A stretch of 64,000 nucleotides of DNA from Sphingomonas sp. UV9 (GTDB taxonomy: Bacteria; Pseudomonadota; Alphaproteobacteria; Sphingomonadales; Sphingomonadaceae), in assembly GCF_004101245.1 (NCBI RefSeq), contig NZ_SCIN01000003.1:434001-498000 (forward strand), in the 5' to 3' direction. The notes under the pieces were generated by a model. It was not told where the DNA came from. It did no database searches and was given only the letters and a program-made list of their open reading frames with translations. Both the position numbers and the translations under genes were made by a program. This document shows, one piece after another, positions 11,920 through 21,163 of this stretch. How positions within the stretch are numbered: the stretch's first letter is position 1; each line of letters starts with the position of its first letter.

Positions 11920-11974
11920 TTTCCCCGCGAAGGCGGGGATCCAGACTGGGCTCCCGCCTTCGCGGGAGAACAGG
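11920..11974. repeat. Element B, copy 1
   Basis: Arms TTTCCCCGCGAAGGCGGGGA and CTCCCGCCTTCGCGGGAGAA around TCCAGACTGGG. Each arm is itself a palindrome. Related copies are at 25207-25270, 38929-38952 (half) and 40848-40929. Together with element A at 12047 it occupies the 352-base gap between the aspartyl protease start and the helicase stop; nothing else is seen there. Confidence 0.75.
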
Positions 11975-12046
11975 GCGGCAGCGGTTATTGGGAGCGTGCA
12001 ACTGTTTGCTTGGCGTTGTCGGGCATGAGCTGAGCCATCCCAAAAT

Positions 12047-12169
12047 CCTCCCCCGCAAGGGGGAGGTGGCGCCGAAGGCGACGGAGGGGGAGGACCACGC
12101 AACAGGGGTTTGCCCTTACCTCCCCCTCCGTCTGGCAAGTGCCAGCCACCTCCCCCTGGCGGGGGAGGA
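12047..12169. repeat. Element A, copy 2 (module order Y then X)
   Basis: Outer arms CCTCCCCCGCAAGGGGGAGG and complement. Module Y (GGCGCCGAAGGCGAC) is on the left and the complement of module X (GTCTGGCAAGTGCCAGCC) on the right. It is directly 3' of the Lhr-like helicase gene, so along that gene's direction the order is X then Y. Confidence 0.85.
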
Positions 12170-12180
12170 TCAAACCCGGC

Positions 12181-14613
12181 TCAATCAGGGCGCATCGCAT
12201 CCGCGATCATTGCCTCCGCCTCGATCAGCAGCGCATCGTCCGACCCGCTGGTCGCCACCTTCTCGCGCCCGATCAGCGTCAGCACCGGCACCGCCAGCGG
12301 CGTCACGCGCTCCAGATCGACATGCACCATCGTTGCCGCCGCGCGGTCGAGCAGCGACGCCAGCCGCCCGACATCGGTCATCCGCGCGCGCGCATCCGCC
12401 CACGCCGCCTCCAGCAACAGATGCGTCGGCTCGTATTTGCGCAGCACGTCGTAGATCAGGTCGGTCGAGAACGTCACCTGCTTGCCGGTCTTGCGCTTGC
12501 CCGGATGTTGCCGCTCGACCAGCCCGCCGATCACCGCCACCTCGCGGAACGCGCGCTTGAGCAGGTGCGATTGCTGCACCCATTCGACGAATTCATGCTC
12601 GAGGATATCCGCCGAAAACAGCGCCGCCGGATCGACGATCTTCTCCAGCCCGTACACCGCCAGCGCATAATCATTGGCGACGAAGCCGAGCGGTTTGAGC
12701 CCCTGCGTCTCCATCCGTCGGGTGATCAGCATGCCGAGCGACTGGTGCGCGTTCCAGCCCTCGAAGCTGTAGGCGATCATGTAATGCCGCCCGTCGCGCG
12801 GGAACGTCTCGACCAGCAGCTGGCCGGGCTCGGGCATCACGGAACGATAGGCCTGCATCTCCAGCCATTCGCGCACGTCGTCGGGGAACCGCGCCCAGTC
12901 GCCCGGATGCGCCAGGAACCCGCGGACCCGGTCGGCTAGGTTGGTCGACAGCGGCATCCGGCTGCCGCCATAGGTCGGAATCCGCGCGGGCTTCGACGTC
13001 GCGCGCACCACGAGGTCCTCGAGGTCGATCTTCATCACCTCCAGGCTGAGCCCCGCGAAGAAGAACGTGTCGCCGTGGCTCAATTGCGCCGCGAACGCCT
13101 CCTCGACGCGCCCCAGCACGCGGCCATTGCCGAACCGCACGTTGAGCATTGTCGCCTCGACGATGATTCCCGCGTTAAGCCGGTGCTGGCCGATGAATTT
13201 GGGATGGCTGACGCGCCACGTCCCGTCCGCGTCCTTGGTCAGCCGCTTGAACCGGTCATACGCCTTCAGCGAATAGCCGCCGTCGCTGATGAAGTGCAGC
13301 ACGCGCTCGAACGTCTCGGTCGGCAGCGCGGAATAGGGCAGTGCGGAGCGGATCTCGTCGAGCAAATCGGCCTCGCGAAACGGCGCCGCGCACGCGCACG
13401 CCATCACATGCTGCGCCAGCACGTCGAGCGCGCCGACGCGGAAAATGTCCGAATCGAGTTCGCCCGCCTCGACCGCGTCGAGCGCCGCGCGTGCCTCGAG
13501 ATATTCGAACCGGTTGCCCGGCACGACGATCGCCTCGGACGATTCGTCGAGCCGGTGGTTCGCGCGCCCGATCCTCTGCAACAGCCGCGACGATCCCTTC
13601 GGCGCGCCCATCTGGATCACGCAATCGACATTGCCCCAGTCGACGCCGAGGTCGAGGCTCGACGTGGCGACCAGCGCGCGCAACTTGCCCTCGGCCATCG
13701 CGTTCTCGACTTTCCGTCGCGCTTCCTTGGCGAGACTGCCGTGATGCACGCCGATCGGGAGGTTGTTCGCGTTCACCTTCCACAGATCCTGGAAGATGAG
13801 TTCGGCGAGGCTGCGCGTGTTGCAGAACACGATCGAGGTCTCGTGCGCCTCGATCTCGGCCATCACCTGCGCGGCGGCATAGCGGCCCGAATGCCCCGAC
13901 CATGGCACGCGCCCCTCGGGCAGCAGGATCGCGATGTTGGGATCCGCACCGGGCTCGCCGCGCACGAGGGTGACCTGGTCGATATCGCCGTCGGGCGCGA
14001 GCCACGCGCGGTAGCCGTCCGCATCCGCCACCGTCGCCGACAGCGCGACGCGGCGCATCCCTGGCGAGATCTTTTGGAGCCGCGCCATGCACAGCGAGAG
14101 CAGGTCGCCGCGCTTGCCGGTCGCGAATGCGTGGACCTCGTCGACGACGATCGTGCGGAGCGTGTCGAACATCGTGATGCTGTCCGGGTAGCTCAGCAAG
14201 AGCGACAAGGACTCAGGCGTCGTCAGCAGGATCTGCGGCGGCTTGATCCGCTGCCGTGCCTTGCGGTCGGAGGGCGTGTCGCCCGTGCGCGTCTCGACAC
14301 GGATATCGACGCCCATTTCGTCGATCGGCGTCAGCAGGTTGCGCTGCACGTCGACCGCGAGCGCCTTAAGCGGCGAGACGTAGAGCGTGTGCAGGCCGCT
14401 GGTCGGCGCCTCGATCAGTTCGGCGAGCGTCGGCAGGAACCCGGCGAGCGTCTTTCCTGCGCCGGTCGCGGCCACCAGCAGCGCATGATGCCCCGCGCGT
14501 CCTTCGTCCAGCATCTCGCGCTGATGCCGCCGCGGCCGCCAGCCGCGGGATTCGAACCAGTTTTCCAAGGGAGGGGGGAGGTCGCTCACGGCCTGTTCAC
14601 GCATCGTCGTCAT
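12181..14613 (-). CDS. Lhr-like ligase-associated DNA damage response DEXH-box helicase
   Basis: 810 residues from the ATG at 14613 (MTTMREQAVSD); 14604 is an alternative and no strong ribosome site separates them. Superfamily 2 helicase motifs appear in order: Q-like WRPRRHQREML, Walker A AATGAGKT, VSPLKALAVD, TTPESLSLLL, VVDEVHAF (DEVH), ALSATV, then domain 2 with IVFCNTRS, TSSLDLGVDWG and LLQRIGRANH. A long C-terminal region with winged-helix and DUF4011/Lhr-core-like parts follows, as in bacterial Lhr-type 3'-5' ssDNA translocases. The length of about 810 fits the ligase-associated subgroup rather than full-length (~1500) Lhr. Its partner genes are nearby but dispersed. Confidence 0.93.
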   Translation of the reverse strand: MTTMREQAVSDLPPPLENWFESRGWRPRRHQREMLDEGRAGHHALLVAATGAGKTLAGFLPTLAELIEAPTSGLHTLYVSPLKALAVDVQRNLLTPIDEMGVDIRVETRTGDTPSDRKARQRIKPPQILLTTPESLSLLLSYPDSITMFDTLRTIVVDEVHAFATGKRGDLLSLCMARLQKISPGMRRVALSATVADADGYRAWLAPDGDIDQVTLVRGEPGADPNIAILLPEGRVPWSGHSGRYAAAQVMAEIEAHETSIVFCNTRSLAELIFQDLWKVNANNLPIGVHHGSLAKEARRKVENAMAEGKLRALVATSSLDLGVDWGNVDCVIQMGAPKGSSRLLQRIGRANHRLDESSEAIVVPGNRFEYLEARAALDAVEAGELDSDIFRVGALDVLAQHVMACACAAPFREADLLDEIRSALPYSALPTETFERVLHFISDGGYSLKAYDRFKRLTKDADGTWRVSHPKFIGQHRLNAGIIVEATMLNVRFGNGRVLGRVEEAFAAQLSHGDTFFFAGLSLEVMKIDLEDLVVRATSKPARIPTYGGSRMPLSTNLADRVRGFLAHPGDWARFPDDVREWLEMQAYRSVMPEPGQLLVETFPRDGRHYMIAYSFEGWNAHQSLGMLITRRMETQGLKPLGFVANDYALAVYGLEKIVDPAALFSADILEHEFVEWVQQSHLLKRAFREVAVIGGLVERQHPGKRKTGKQVTFSTDLIYDVLRKYEPTHLLLEAAWADARARMTDVGRLASLLDRAAATMVHVDLERVTPLAVPVLTLIGREKVATSGSDDALLIEAEAMIADAMRPD

Positions 14614-14713
14614 ATGGGGGCAACGCGCCGCACCGCTATGGACCACATGCTCGGGTCCAGCGATTTGACTACGTCCCTCTTCCGAAAGACCGCTCTTGTC
14701 GTTGCTACGCTAT

Positions 14714-15301
14714 ATGATGCCCCTGTCGTTGCTCGCGTTCCTGCCCTTCGCCAATGCGACCGCCGCCACCAAGTCGTTCGTTGGCGCGGGTGGCATGGTG
14801 CGTCTGTCCTATCCGTCGATCGTCATGCCGACGCGCAATTTTGCGGGGCGAACGCTGCTGAACAGCGGCTGGCGGCAGATGTGGGATGGTACGCCGGTCG
14901 GCCGCGGCGTCGGCATCGTCCGCTTCTGGCAGGTGGCCAAGCCGACCGACGGCCAAGGGCAGGTGACCGAGATGCTTCAGGTCGGCTTCAGCCGGACCGC
15001 AAGCGTGGTCGCCAAATGCGGGACCGAGGGTCTGGTTGCCGGCCATGCGAGGCGGCTTCCCAACCGCATGCTCGGCGGCCACCGCTGGACGGTCTACACC
15101 AACGGCGACGCGGGCATGAGCCAGCAGGTGAACGCGACCAACTTCCGCAGCGTCATCAACGGTGCGTGCTATGCGATCGACCGGATCACCTACGCGGTAA
15201 AGGCGGCGGCGCCCGCGGGTCGGAATGCACCGCCTCAGGCGGTGGCCGCGGCGCGAATGGACGCGATTCTGGCGACGATCAAGGTCGGCGGGCGGCGGTA
15301 A
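14714..15301 (+). CDS. Exported protein of unknown function
   Basis: 195 residues from the ATG at 14714 (MMPLSLLAFLPFANATAATK, a signal peptide). The mature part contains AGGMVRLSYPSIVMPTR and a single RTASVVAKCGTEG region, and another Cys in GACYAIDR, so one disulfide is possible. I recognise no family; no catalytic motif is visible. It is divergent from the Lhr-like helicase (100 bases between starts) and about 390 bases before the exonuclease gene, so it physically separates two members of the DNA repair set. Nothing in its sequence points to DNA metabolism, and the signal peptide argues for a periplasmic location. Confidence 0.75.
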   Translation: MMPLSLLAFLPFANATAATKSFVGAGGMVRLSYPSIVMPTRNFAGRTLLNSGWRQMWDGTPVGRGVGIVRFWQVAKPTDGQGQVTEMLQVGFSRTASVVAKCGTEGLVAGHARRLPNRMLGGHRWTVYTNGDAGMSQQVNATNFRSVINGACYAIDRITYAVKAAAPAGRNAPPQAVAAARMDAILATIKVGGRR

Positions 15302-15310
15302 CCGATCGAT

Positions 15311-15430
15311 CCTCCCCCGCCAGGGGGAAGTGGCTGGCACTTGCCAGACGGAGGGGGCGGAAAGGGTAACCGCTGCCCCGAATCCTCCCCATCCGTCACC
15401 TGCGGCGACACCTCCCCCTGGCGGGGGGGA
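15311..15430. repeat. Element A, copy 3 (module order X then Y)
   Basis: Arms CCTCCCCCGCCAGGGGGAAG and complement; left module X (GGCTGGCACTTGCCAGAC), right module Y in complement (GTCACCTGCGGCGACACC). It begins 9 bases after the stop of the exported unknown protein. With element C and a hexamer repeat it fills the 394 bases up to the exonuclease start. Confidence 0.85.
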
Positions 15431-15515
15431 ACGTTTGTTTGCCGCCAATACGAGCCCGCAACGTCGACTCCGGCGCGTCCTAGACAGGGGGATGACAGAC
15501 CCCACCGCCACTCCG

Positions 15516-15608
15516 ACACCCCGGACCCGTTCCGGGGTCCACCGTTCCGCCACCTCACCGCTCTCGATTGTCGGGAGGCGTGGATGCCGGAGCCAGTCCG
15601 GCCTGACG
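15516..15608. repeat. Element C, copy 2
   Basis: Arms CCGACACCCCGGACCCGTTC and GGAGCCAGTCCGGCCTGACG with internal GTCCACCG and CGTGGATG boxes. It is the most diverged of the three element C copies, which suggests an old insertion. Confidence 0.65.
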
Positions 15609-15631
15609 AGGACTACGGGTCACGGCATCAC

Positions 15632-15656
15632 GCCGAGGCCGAGGCCGAGGCCGAGG
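15632..15656. repeat. Hexanucleotide tandem repeat (GCCGAG) x4
   Basis: Four perfect head-to-tail copies of GCCGAG plus one base, starting at 15632. It sits 40 bases before the exonuclease start codon, in what should be its leader or promoter. Copy number could vary between strains. Confidence 0.8.
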
Positions 15657-15695
15657 TTCACGGCACCGCACCCCTACGTCACGCGTTACTCCCCC

Positions 15696-16694
15696 ATGGC
15701 AAAACTTGGCGACTGGCTCGAACCGCATCCGCACGGCATCCTCGTCAAGCCGATCGACGCGTGGATCGATCCCTCGATCCCGACCGCAAAGGCGCTCGTC
15801 ACGCATGGCCACGCCGATCACGCGCGCGGCGGTCACGAGGCGGTCTGGGCCACCCCCGAAACGCTCGCGATCATGGACGCGCGCTATGGTCCGCAATCCG
15901 GCAACCCGGTCACGTACGGCGAGACGATCAAGATGGGAGAGGTCGATATCGGCTTCGTGCCCGCCGGCCACGTCCTCGGCTCCGCGCAGATCGTGCTCGA
16001 CTATCGTGGCGAACGGATCGTCGTCTCGGGCGATTACAAGCGCCGCGCCGACCCAACCTGCACGCCGTTCGAACCCGTCAAATGCGACGTCTTCATCACC
16101 GAGGCCACGTTCGGCCTGCCGGTATTCCGACACCCCGACACCGGCGACGAGATCGACAAGCTGATCGCGGCGCTCCACGCCAACCCCGATCGCTGCGTCG
16201 TCGTCGGCGCCTACGCGCTCGGCAAGGCGCAGCGCGTGATCGCCGAACTGCGCGAGCGCGGCCATACGGCACCGATCTACATCCACGGCGCGCTGCAGAA
16301 GCTGTGCGACCTGTATGCCGAGCACGGCGTGCGGCTCGGCGAACTCCTCCCCGTGGCGGATGCGAAGAAGGCGGACATGGCGGGGCACGTCGTGATGTGC
16401 CCGCCCGGCGCCCTCAACGATCGCTGGTCGCGGCGGCTGCCCGATCCGATCACCGCGATGGCGAGCGGATGGATGCGGGTACGGGGGCGGGCGCGGCAGA
16501 AGAACGTCGAGCTTCCGCTGATCCTGAGCGATCACGCCGACTGGGACGAGTTGACGACCACGCTGACCGAGATCGCGCCACAGGAAGTCTGGGTCACGCA
16601 TGGCCGCGAGGACGCACTGGTTCACTGGTGCATGACCCGCCAGATCAAGGCCCGCGCGCTGGCGCTGGTGGGGTTTGAGGACGAGGACGACTGA
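15696..16694 (+). CDS. Ligase-associated DNA damage response exonuclease, metallo-beta-lactamase fold
   Basis: 332 residues from the ATG at 15696; the same frame is open further upstream but runs through intergenic repeats. The N-terminus GDWLEPHPHGILVKPIDAWIDP and the motif VTHGHADHARGGH (HxHxDH) mark a beta-lactamase-fold nuclease. GHVLGSAQIVLDY, SGDYKRRADPTCTPFEPV and the later SDHADWDELTT and WVTHGRED are typical of the CPSF73/mRNA 3'-end processing-like exonuclease linked to ATP-dependent ligases. It would trim nucleic acid ends before joining. There is no good ribosome site in front of the ATG, which is unusual here. Confidence 0.92.
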   Translation: MAKLGDWLEPHPHGILVKPIDAWIDPSIPTAKALVTHGHADHARGGHEAVWATPETLAIMDARYGPQSGNPVTYGETIKMGEVDIGFVPAGHVLGSAQIVLDYRGERIVVSGDYKRRADPTCTPFEPVKCDVFITEATFGLPVFRHPDTGDEIDKLIAALHANPDRCVVVGAYALGKAQRVIAELRERGHTAPIYIHGALQKLCDLYAEHGVRLGELLPVADAKKADMAGHVVMCPPGALNDRWSRRLPDPITAMASGWMRVRGRARQKNVELPLILSDHADWDELTTTLTEIAPQEVWVTHGREDALVHWCMTRQIKARALALVGFEDEDD

Positions 16695-16703
16695 GCCCCG
16701 AAT

Positions 16704-16823
16704 CCTCCCCCGCAAGGGGGAGGTGGCTAGCGCTTGCCAGACGGCGGGGGCGGTAAGGGACGACCGATGTTCCGAGTCCTCCCCCTCCGTCGCTTCGCGC
16801 CACCTCCCCCTTGCGGGGGAGGA
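16704..16823. repeat. Element A, copy 4 (module order X then Y)
   Basis: Arms CCTCCCCCGCAAGGGGGAGG and complement; X variant (GGCTAGCGCTTGCCAGAC) on the left, diverged Y (GTCGCTTCGCGCCACC) on the right. It begins 9 bases after the exonuclease stop. Confidence 0.85.
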
Positions 16824-16895
16824 TTGGATCCGCAGGCTTGCGCTTTACGGCCCAACCGGCAGAATAGGGCATTGCCCCTGTCGCAAGGATGATCC

Positions 16896-18536
16896 GTGGC
16901 CCGTTCGACCAATATTGCCGCTCTGCTACTGCTCGCGCTTTCGACCACCGCCATCGCGCAGGACGCGCCGAAGAAGGACAAGGTCGAGACCAACGCCGAG
17001 CGGATGAAGGCCGAGGCGGAGGCGGATTACGCCAATCCCCCCGTCGCCGAGCAGGAGGTCAAGACGAAAGGCCGCGTCACGGTCGGCGGCAAGTCGCTCG
17101 GCTATACCGCGACCGTCGGCACGCTGACCCTGCGCGATACCGAGGGCAAGCCGACCGCGAGCCTGTTCTACACCGGCTACACGCTCGACGGGGTGAAGCC
17201 TGGCACGAAGCGCCCGGTCACCTTCTTCTATAACGGCGGACCCGGATCGCCCAGTTTCTGGCTGCACATGGGGTCGTTCGCGCCGGTCCGGCTGCGCACC
17301 GCCAACCCCGAATATATCCGGCCCGCGCCCTACGACTTCGGACCCAACCCCGACACGTTGCTCGACAAGACGGACATGGTGTTCATCGACGCGGTCGGCA
17401 CCGGCTATTCGCGGCCGTTGGGTGATACCAAGCCGTCGGCCTTCTACGGCGTCGACGAGGATGCCGATGCGTTCGCCAAGGGCATTTTGCGCTACGCGAC
17501 CAAATATGGCCGCTGGAACAGCCCGAAGTTCCTGTTCGGCGAGAGCTACGGCACGACGCGGTCGGGCGCGCTGGCGTATCAGTTGCAGGATCGCGGGATG
17601 GCGCTGAACGGGGTCGTGCTGCTGTCGTCGATCATGAACTATGGGTATCGCCAGCCGGGGCTCGACGAGATTTATCTCAATTACCTGCCGAGCTATGCGG
17701 CAAGCGCCTGGTATCACAACCGCTTGCAGAACCGCCCCGCCGACGTCGCGACGATCGTCGCCGAGGCGCGTGCGTTCGCCACCGGGCCTTATGCGGCGGC
17801 GCTGTCGAAGGGGCAGACGATCTCCGATGCGGAACGCGATACGGTCGCCACGCGGATGAGCCAGCTGATCGGCATCTCGCCCGACTTCATCAAGCGCGCC
17901 AACCTCCGGATCGATCTCGCCCGCTTCCAGAAGGAGCTGCTGCGCGATCAGCGGCTCACGCTCGGCCGGTTCGATTCGCGCTATACCGGCGTCGACAGCG
18001 ATGCGGCGGGCGAGCGGCCCGAGACCGACGCGTCGGACACCGCGATCGCGGGCGCGTTCATCGCGACCTTCAACGACTATGTGACGCACACGCTCAACTA
18101 CAAGACCGAGATGCCCTACCGCCTAAGCGCCCGCGACGCGCCGGGCTGGACGTGGAACTGGAAGCATGACGCCCCCGGTCGTGGCGGCCAGTCGCAGAAC
18201 AACCCAAATACCGCTGTCGACCTTGCCGCGGCGATGCGCGAAAATCCGTATCTCAACGTGCTGTCGATGAACGGCTATTACGATATGGCGACGCCGTTTT
18301 TTGGAACGGAGAACGATCTCAATCACATGATGCTCGATCCCGCGCGGCAGCGGAATTTGGCATTTCGCTACTATCCCGCGGGACACATGACGTATCTCAA
18401 TCCGGCGGCGCTGCATCAGATGAAGGCGGATCTGGCGTCCTGGTACGACCAGGCGGTTGGCGAGGCACGGAGCTCGACGCCGCCGGGTGGGGCCAGTGTT
18501 TCGAGCGCGGAGGGTTCGGGGCAAGGGCCGAACTAA
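16896..18536 (+). CDS. Exported S10-family serine carboxypeptidase-like protein
   Basis: 546 residues from a GTG at 16896; the N-terminus MARSTNIAALLLLALSTTAIAQ is a signal peptide. The oxyanion-hole region NGGPGSPSFWLHMGSFAPVR and the nucleophile motif FGESYGTTR (Ser217) are clear. Candidate Asp and His are in NGYYDMATP and PAGHMTYL near the C-terminus, completing a Ser-Asp-His triad. S10 enzymes remove C-terminal residues at acidic pH; bacterial members are common in sphingomonads and xanthomonads. It converges on rpoN across an element A copy. Confidence 0.92.
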   Translation: MARSTNIAALLLLALSTTAIAQDAPKKDKVETNAERMKAEAEADYANPPVAEQEVKTKGRVTVGGKSLGYTATVGTLTLRDTEGKPTASLFYTGYTLDGVKPGTKRPVTFFYNGGPGSPSFWLHMGSFAPVRLRTANPEYIRPAPYDFGPNPDTLLDKTDMVFIDAVGTGYSRPLGDTKPSAFYGVDEDADAFAKGILRYATKYGRWNSPKFLFGESYGTTRSGALAYQLQDRGMALNGVVLLSSIMNYGYRQPGLDEIYLNYLPSYAASAWYHNRLQNRPADVATIVAEARAFATGPYAAALSKGQTISDAERDTVATRMSQLIGISPDFIKRANLRIDLARFQKELLRDQRLTLGRFDSRYTGVDSDAAGERPETDASDTAIAGAFIATFNDYVTHTLNYKTEMPYRLSARDAPGWTWNWKHDAPGRGGQSQNNPNTAVDLAAAMRENPYLNVLSMNGYYDMATPFFGTENDLNHMMLDPARQRNLAFRYYPAGHMTYLNPAALHQMKADLASWYDQAVGEARSSTPPGGASVSSAEGSGQGPN

Positions 18537-18575
18537 CTGTCCCCGCACACCGGACTATACGCCGGCTCTCGCGAT

Positions 18576-18697
18576 CCTCCCCCGCCAGGGGGAGGTGGCG
18601 CCGAAGGCGACGGAGGGGGAGGACACGGAGCGGAAGTGGCTCCTTACCTCCCCCTCCGTTTGGCAAGGGCCAGCCACCTCCCCCTGGCGGGGGAGGA
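18576..18697. repeat. Element A, copy 5 (module order Y then X)
   Basis: Arms CCTCCCCCGCCAGGGGGAGG and complement; module Y on the left, X in complement (GTTTGGCAAGGGCCAGCC) on the right. It lies between the convergent ends of the S10 peptidase gene and rpoN. In the rpoN direction the order is X then Y. Confidence 0.85.
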
Positions 18698-18712
18698 TTG
18701 CGAGGCGGGAAG

Positions 18713-20212
18713 CTATCGCACCCCCTCCAGCGCCTTCGCGCGGCGGCGCTGCACCGAACTGCCGATCCCCAGCGCCTCGCGGTATTTAGCCACCGTCCGG
18801 CGCGCGATGTCGAAGCCCTTCGCGTTGAGCAGTTCGACCAGCGTGTCGTCCGACAGGATCTTCGCGCCCTCGGTATCGATCAGCGCGCGAATCGCGGATT
18901 TCACCGCCTGCGCCGACACCGCTTCGCCGCCATCCGCCGACTGGATCGCGCTCGTGAAGAAGTATTTCAGCTCGTACAGCCCGCGCGCGCACGAGACGTA
19001 TTTGTTGCTCGTCACGCGGCTGACGGTCGATTCGTGCATCTCGATCGCGTCCGCCACCTGCCGCAGCGTCAGCGGGCGGAGATGCGAGACGCCCTTCAGG
19101 AAGAACGCCTCCTGCTGCTTCACGATTTCGGTCGCGACCTTGATGATCGTCCGCTGGCGCTGGTCCAATGCCTTCACCAGCCAGTTCGCGCTGGCGAGGC
19201 AATCGCTCAGCCACGCCTTCGACGCCTTGTCCTGCTGCCCGCCCGACAGCTCGGTATAATAGCTGCGATTGACCAGCACGCGGGGCAGGGTGGCGGCGTT
19301 GATCTCGATCGCCCAGCCCGCCTTGGTGCGCGCGACGAACAGGTCCGGCGTCACCGACTGCGCGGGCTCGCCGCCATAGCGACAGCCGGGTTTCGGATCG
19401 TAGCCGCGTAGCTCGCGGATCATGTCCGCCATGTCCTCGTCGTCGACGTCGCAAATCCGCTTCAACCGGGTCAGCTCGCCACGTGCGAGCAGGTCGAGAT
19501 TGGCGATCAACAATGCCATGCACGGATCGTAGCGGTCCGCCTCCTTCGCCTGCAGCGTCAGGCATTCGGCGAGATCGCGCGCACCGACCCCGGTCGGATC
19601 GAACGTCTGGATCGTCGCCAGGACGCCCTCGACCCGCACCAGCGGCACGCCGAGCCGGTTGGCGATATCGAGCAGCGACACGGTCAGATAGCCCGCCTCG
19701 TCGATCTGGTCGATCAGGTGCGCGGCGATGAACGCGTCTTCGTGGGGGATTGCCGGGCCGGCCTGGGCGAGCAGGTGATCCGCGAGGCTGAGGCTGGTAT
19801 CGGGGAACGCGTCGAGATCGGGGCCGTCCTCGCCACCGACGCCGCTTGCGCTCGCGCCGGTCATCGAGAGCGCGCCGTCCATCCCGCTGCCGCCGTCGGC
19901 CACGCTGTCCTGCTGATGGCTCTCGGTGGCGTAGTCGACGTCGAGCGTCGGTTCGTCGCCCGAGCCGGTGCCCGATACGAGTTCGTCGGCGGCGACGCGT
20001 TCGTCGCGGACTTCGGCGACAGGCTCGCGGTCCGGTGCATCGCTATTTTCGGCGGCGCTGGCTTCGAGCAGCGGGTTGCGCTCGACCTCCTCGGCGATGA
20101 ACCCCTCGATCTCCAGGTTCGACAGCGCCAGCAGCTTGATCGCCTGCTGGAGCTGCGGGGTCATCACCAGCGACTGCGACTGGCGGATGTCCAGGCGAGG
20201 GACGAGGCTCAT
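18713..20212 (-). CDS. rpoN: RNA polymerase sigma-54 factor
   Basis: 499 residues. Region I is MSLVPRLDIRQSQSLVMTPQLQQAIKLL, with the glutamine-rich core that contacts activators. An acidic region II (~50-130) is followed by the core-binding region from about residue 140. The RpoN box ARRTVAKYREALGI lies near the C-terminus and reads the -24 element. Sigma-54 directs promoters that need enhancer-binding ATPases; no such activator is in the window. It is last in a run rnd-lptC-lptA-lptB-rpoN on this strand, a standard alphaproteobacterial order, separated from lptB by an element A copy. The hpf gene often found after rpoN is absent here. Confidence 0.97.
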   Translation of the reverse strand: MSLVPRLDIRQSQSLVMTPQLQQAIKLLALSNLEIEGFIAEEVERNPLLEASAAENSDAPDREPVAEVRDERVAADELVSGTGSGDEPTLDVDYATESHQQDSVADGGSGMDGALSMTGASASGVGGEDGPDLDAFPDTSLSLADHLLAQAGPAIPHEDAFIAAHLIDQIDEAGYLTVSLLDIANRLGVPLVRVEGVLATIQTFDPTGVGARDLAECLTLQAKEADRYDPCMALLIANLDLLARGELTRLKRICDVDDEDMADMIRELRGYDPKPGCRYGGEPAQSVTPDLFVARTKAGWAIEINAATLPRVLVNRSYYTELSGGQQDKASKAWLSDCLASANWLVKALDQRQRTIIKVATEIVKQQEAFFLKGVSHLRPLTLRQVADAIEMHESTVSRVTSNKYVSCARGLYELKYFFTSAIQSADGGEAVSAQAVKSAIRALIDTEGAKILSDDTLVELLNAKGFDIARRTVAKYREALGIGSSVQRRRAKALEGVR

Positions 20213-20233
20213 GACGCCAAGGTGAGTTCAAAT

Positions 20234-20354
20234 CCTCCCCCGCAAGGGGGAGGTGGCAGGCATAGCCTGACGGAGGGGGCGGTAAGAGCCAACCGGTGTT
20301 TCATGTCCTCCCCCTCCGACGCCTTTGGCGCCACCTCCCCCTAGCGGGGGAGGA
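20234..20354. repeat. Element A, copy 6 (module order X then Y)
   Basis: Arms CCTCCCCCGCAAGGGGGAGG and complement; X variant (GGCAGGCATAGCCTGACG) left, Y in complement (GACGCCTTTGGCGCCACC) right. It separates lptB from rpoN. This is the only full copy whose order, read in the direction of the upstream gene, is Y then X. Confidence 0.85.
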
Positions 20355-20380
20355 TCGTAAAAATTGAATATCGTTCAGGC

Positions 20381-21163
20381 TTAAAGCGAGAAGCCTTCGC
20401 CGAGGTACAGGCGCCGGACGTTCGCATCCGCGACCAGCTCTTCCGGCGAGCCCGAGAACAGCACCCGGCCGTCATAGATGATATACGCGCGGTCGACGAT
20501 CTCGAGCGTCTCGCGGACGTTGTGGTCGGTGATCAGCACGCCGATGTCGCGGCGTTTGAGGTCCTTCACCAGATCACGGATATCCGCGATCGAGATCGGA
20601 TCGATGCCCGCGAACGGCTCGTCGAGTAGCATGATCGACGGATCGGCCGCAAGCGCGCGGGCGATTTCCGCACGCCGCCGCTCGCCGCCCGACAGCGCCA
20701 TCGCGGGTGCCGCGCGCAGCCGGGTCAGCCCGAACTCCTCGAGCAGCGTATCGAGTTTCCGCTGACGCGCCGCCTTGTCCGGCTCGGACAGCTCGAGCAC
20801 GGTCAGGATGTTCTTCTCGATCGTGAGGCCGCGGAAGATCGACGTCTCCTGCGGCAGATAGCCGAGGCCCAGGATCGCACGCCGGTACATCGGCAGCTTC
20901 GTGATGTCCTCGCCGTCGAGCATGATGCGGCCCGAATCGGGCTTCACGAGACCCATCACCGAATAGAAGCACGTCGTCTTGCCCGCGCCGTTCGGGCCGA
21001 GCAGCCCGACGACCTCGCCGCGGCCAACCGTGACCGACACGTCGGTCAGCACGACACGTTTGTCGTAGGACTTGGCGATCGAGACGACCTGCAGCCCGTT
21101 GCTGACGGGCGGCTCCGAGATCGGCTCTACCGCTTCGATCGGGGGCAGCGTGGTGGCGTCCAT
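20381..21163 (-). CDS. lptB: LPS export ABC transporter ATPase LptB
   Basis: 260 residues from the ATG at 21163. Walker A is LLGPNGAGKTTCFYSVMG, the signature is LSGGERRRAEIARAL, Walker B is IMLLDEPFAGIDPIS and the switch His is in LITDHNVRETL. As LptB it would dimerise with LptF/LptG, encoded elsewhere, and power extraction of lipopolysaccharide (or the glycosphingolipid that replaces it in some sphingomonads) from the inner membrane. The N-terminus carries an extra ~20 residue acidic/proline segment relative to E. coli LptB. Its neighbours lptA and lptC confirm the assignment. Confidence 0.96.
   Translation of the reverse strand: MDATTLPPIEAVEPISEPPVSNGLQVVSIAKSYDKRVVLTDVSVTVGRGEVVGLLGPNGAGKTTCFYSVMGLVKPDSGRIMLDGEDITKLPMYRRAILGLGYLPQETSIFRGLTIEKNILTVLELSEPDKAARQRKLDTLLEEFGLTRLRAAPAMALSGGERRRAEIARALAADPSIMLLDEPFAGIDPISIADIRDLVKDLKRRDIGVLITDHNVRETLEIVDRAYIIYDGRVLFSGSPEELVADANVRRLYLGEGFSL

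Noticed and set aside
13075..15369. Plus-strand open frame of 764 codons
   Set aside because: It is the exact antisense of the Lhr-like helicase, Arg/His/Asp-rich without domains, and runs on through two other genes: a GC-rich shadow.
15225..15695. N-terminal extension of the exonuclease by 157 codons
   Set aside because: It translates elements A and C and the hexamer repeat; homologous sequence begins at the ATG at 15696.
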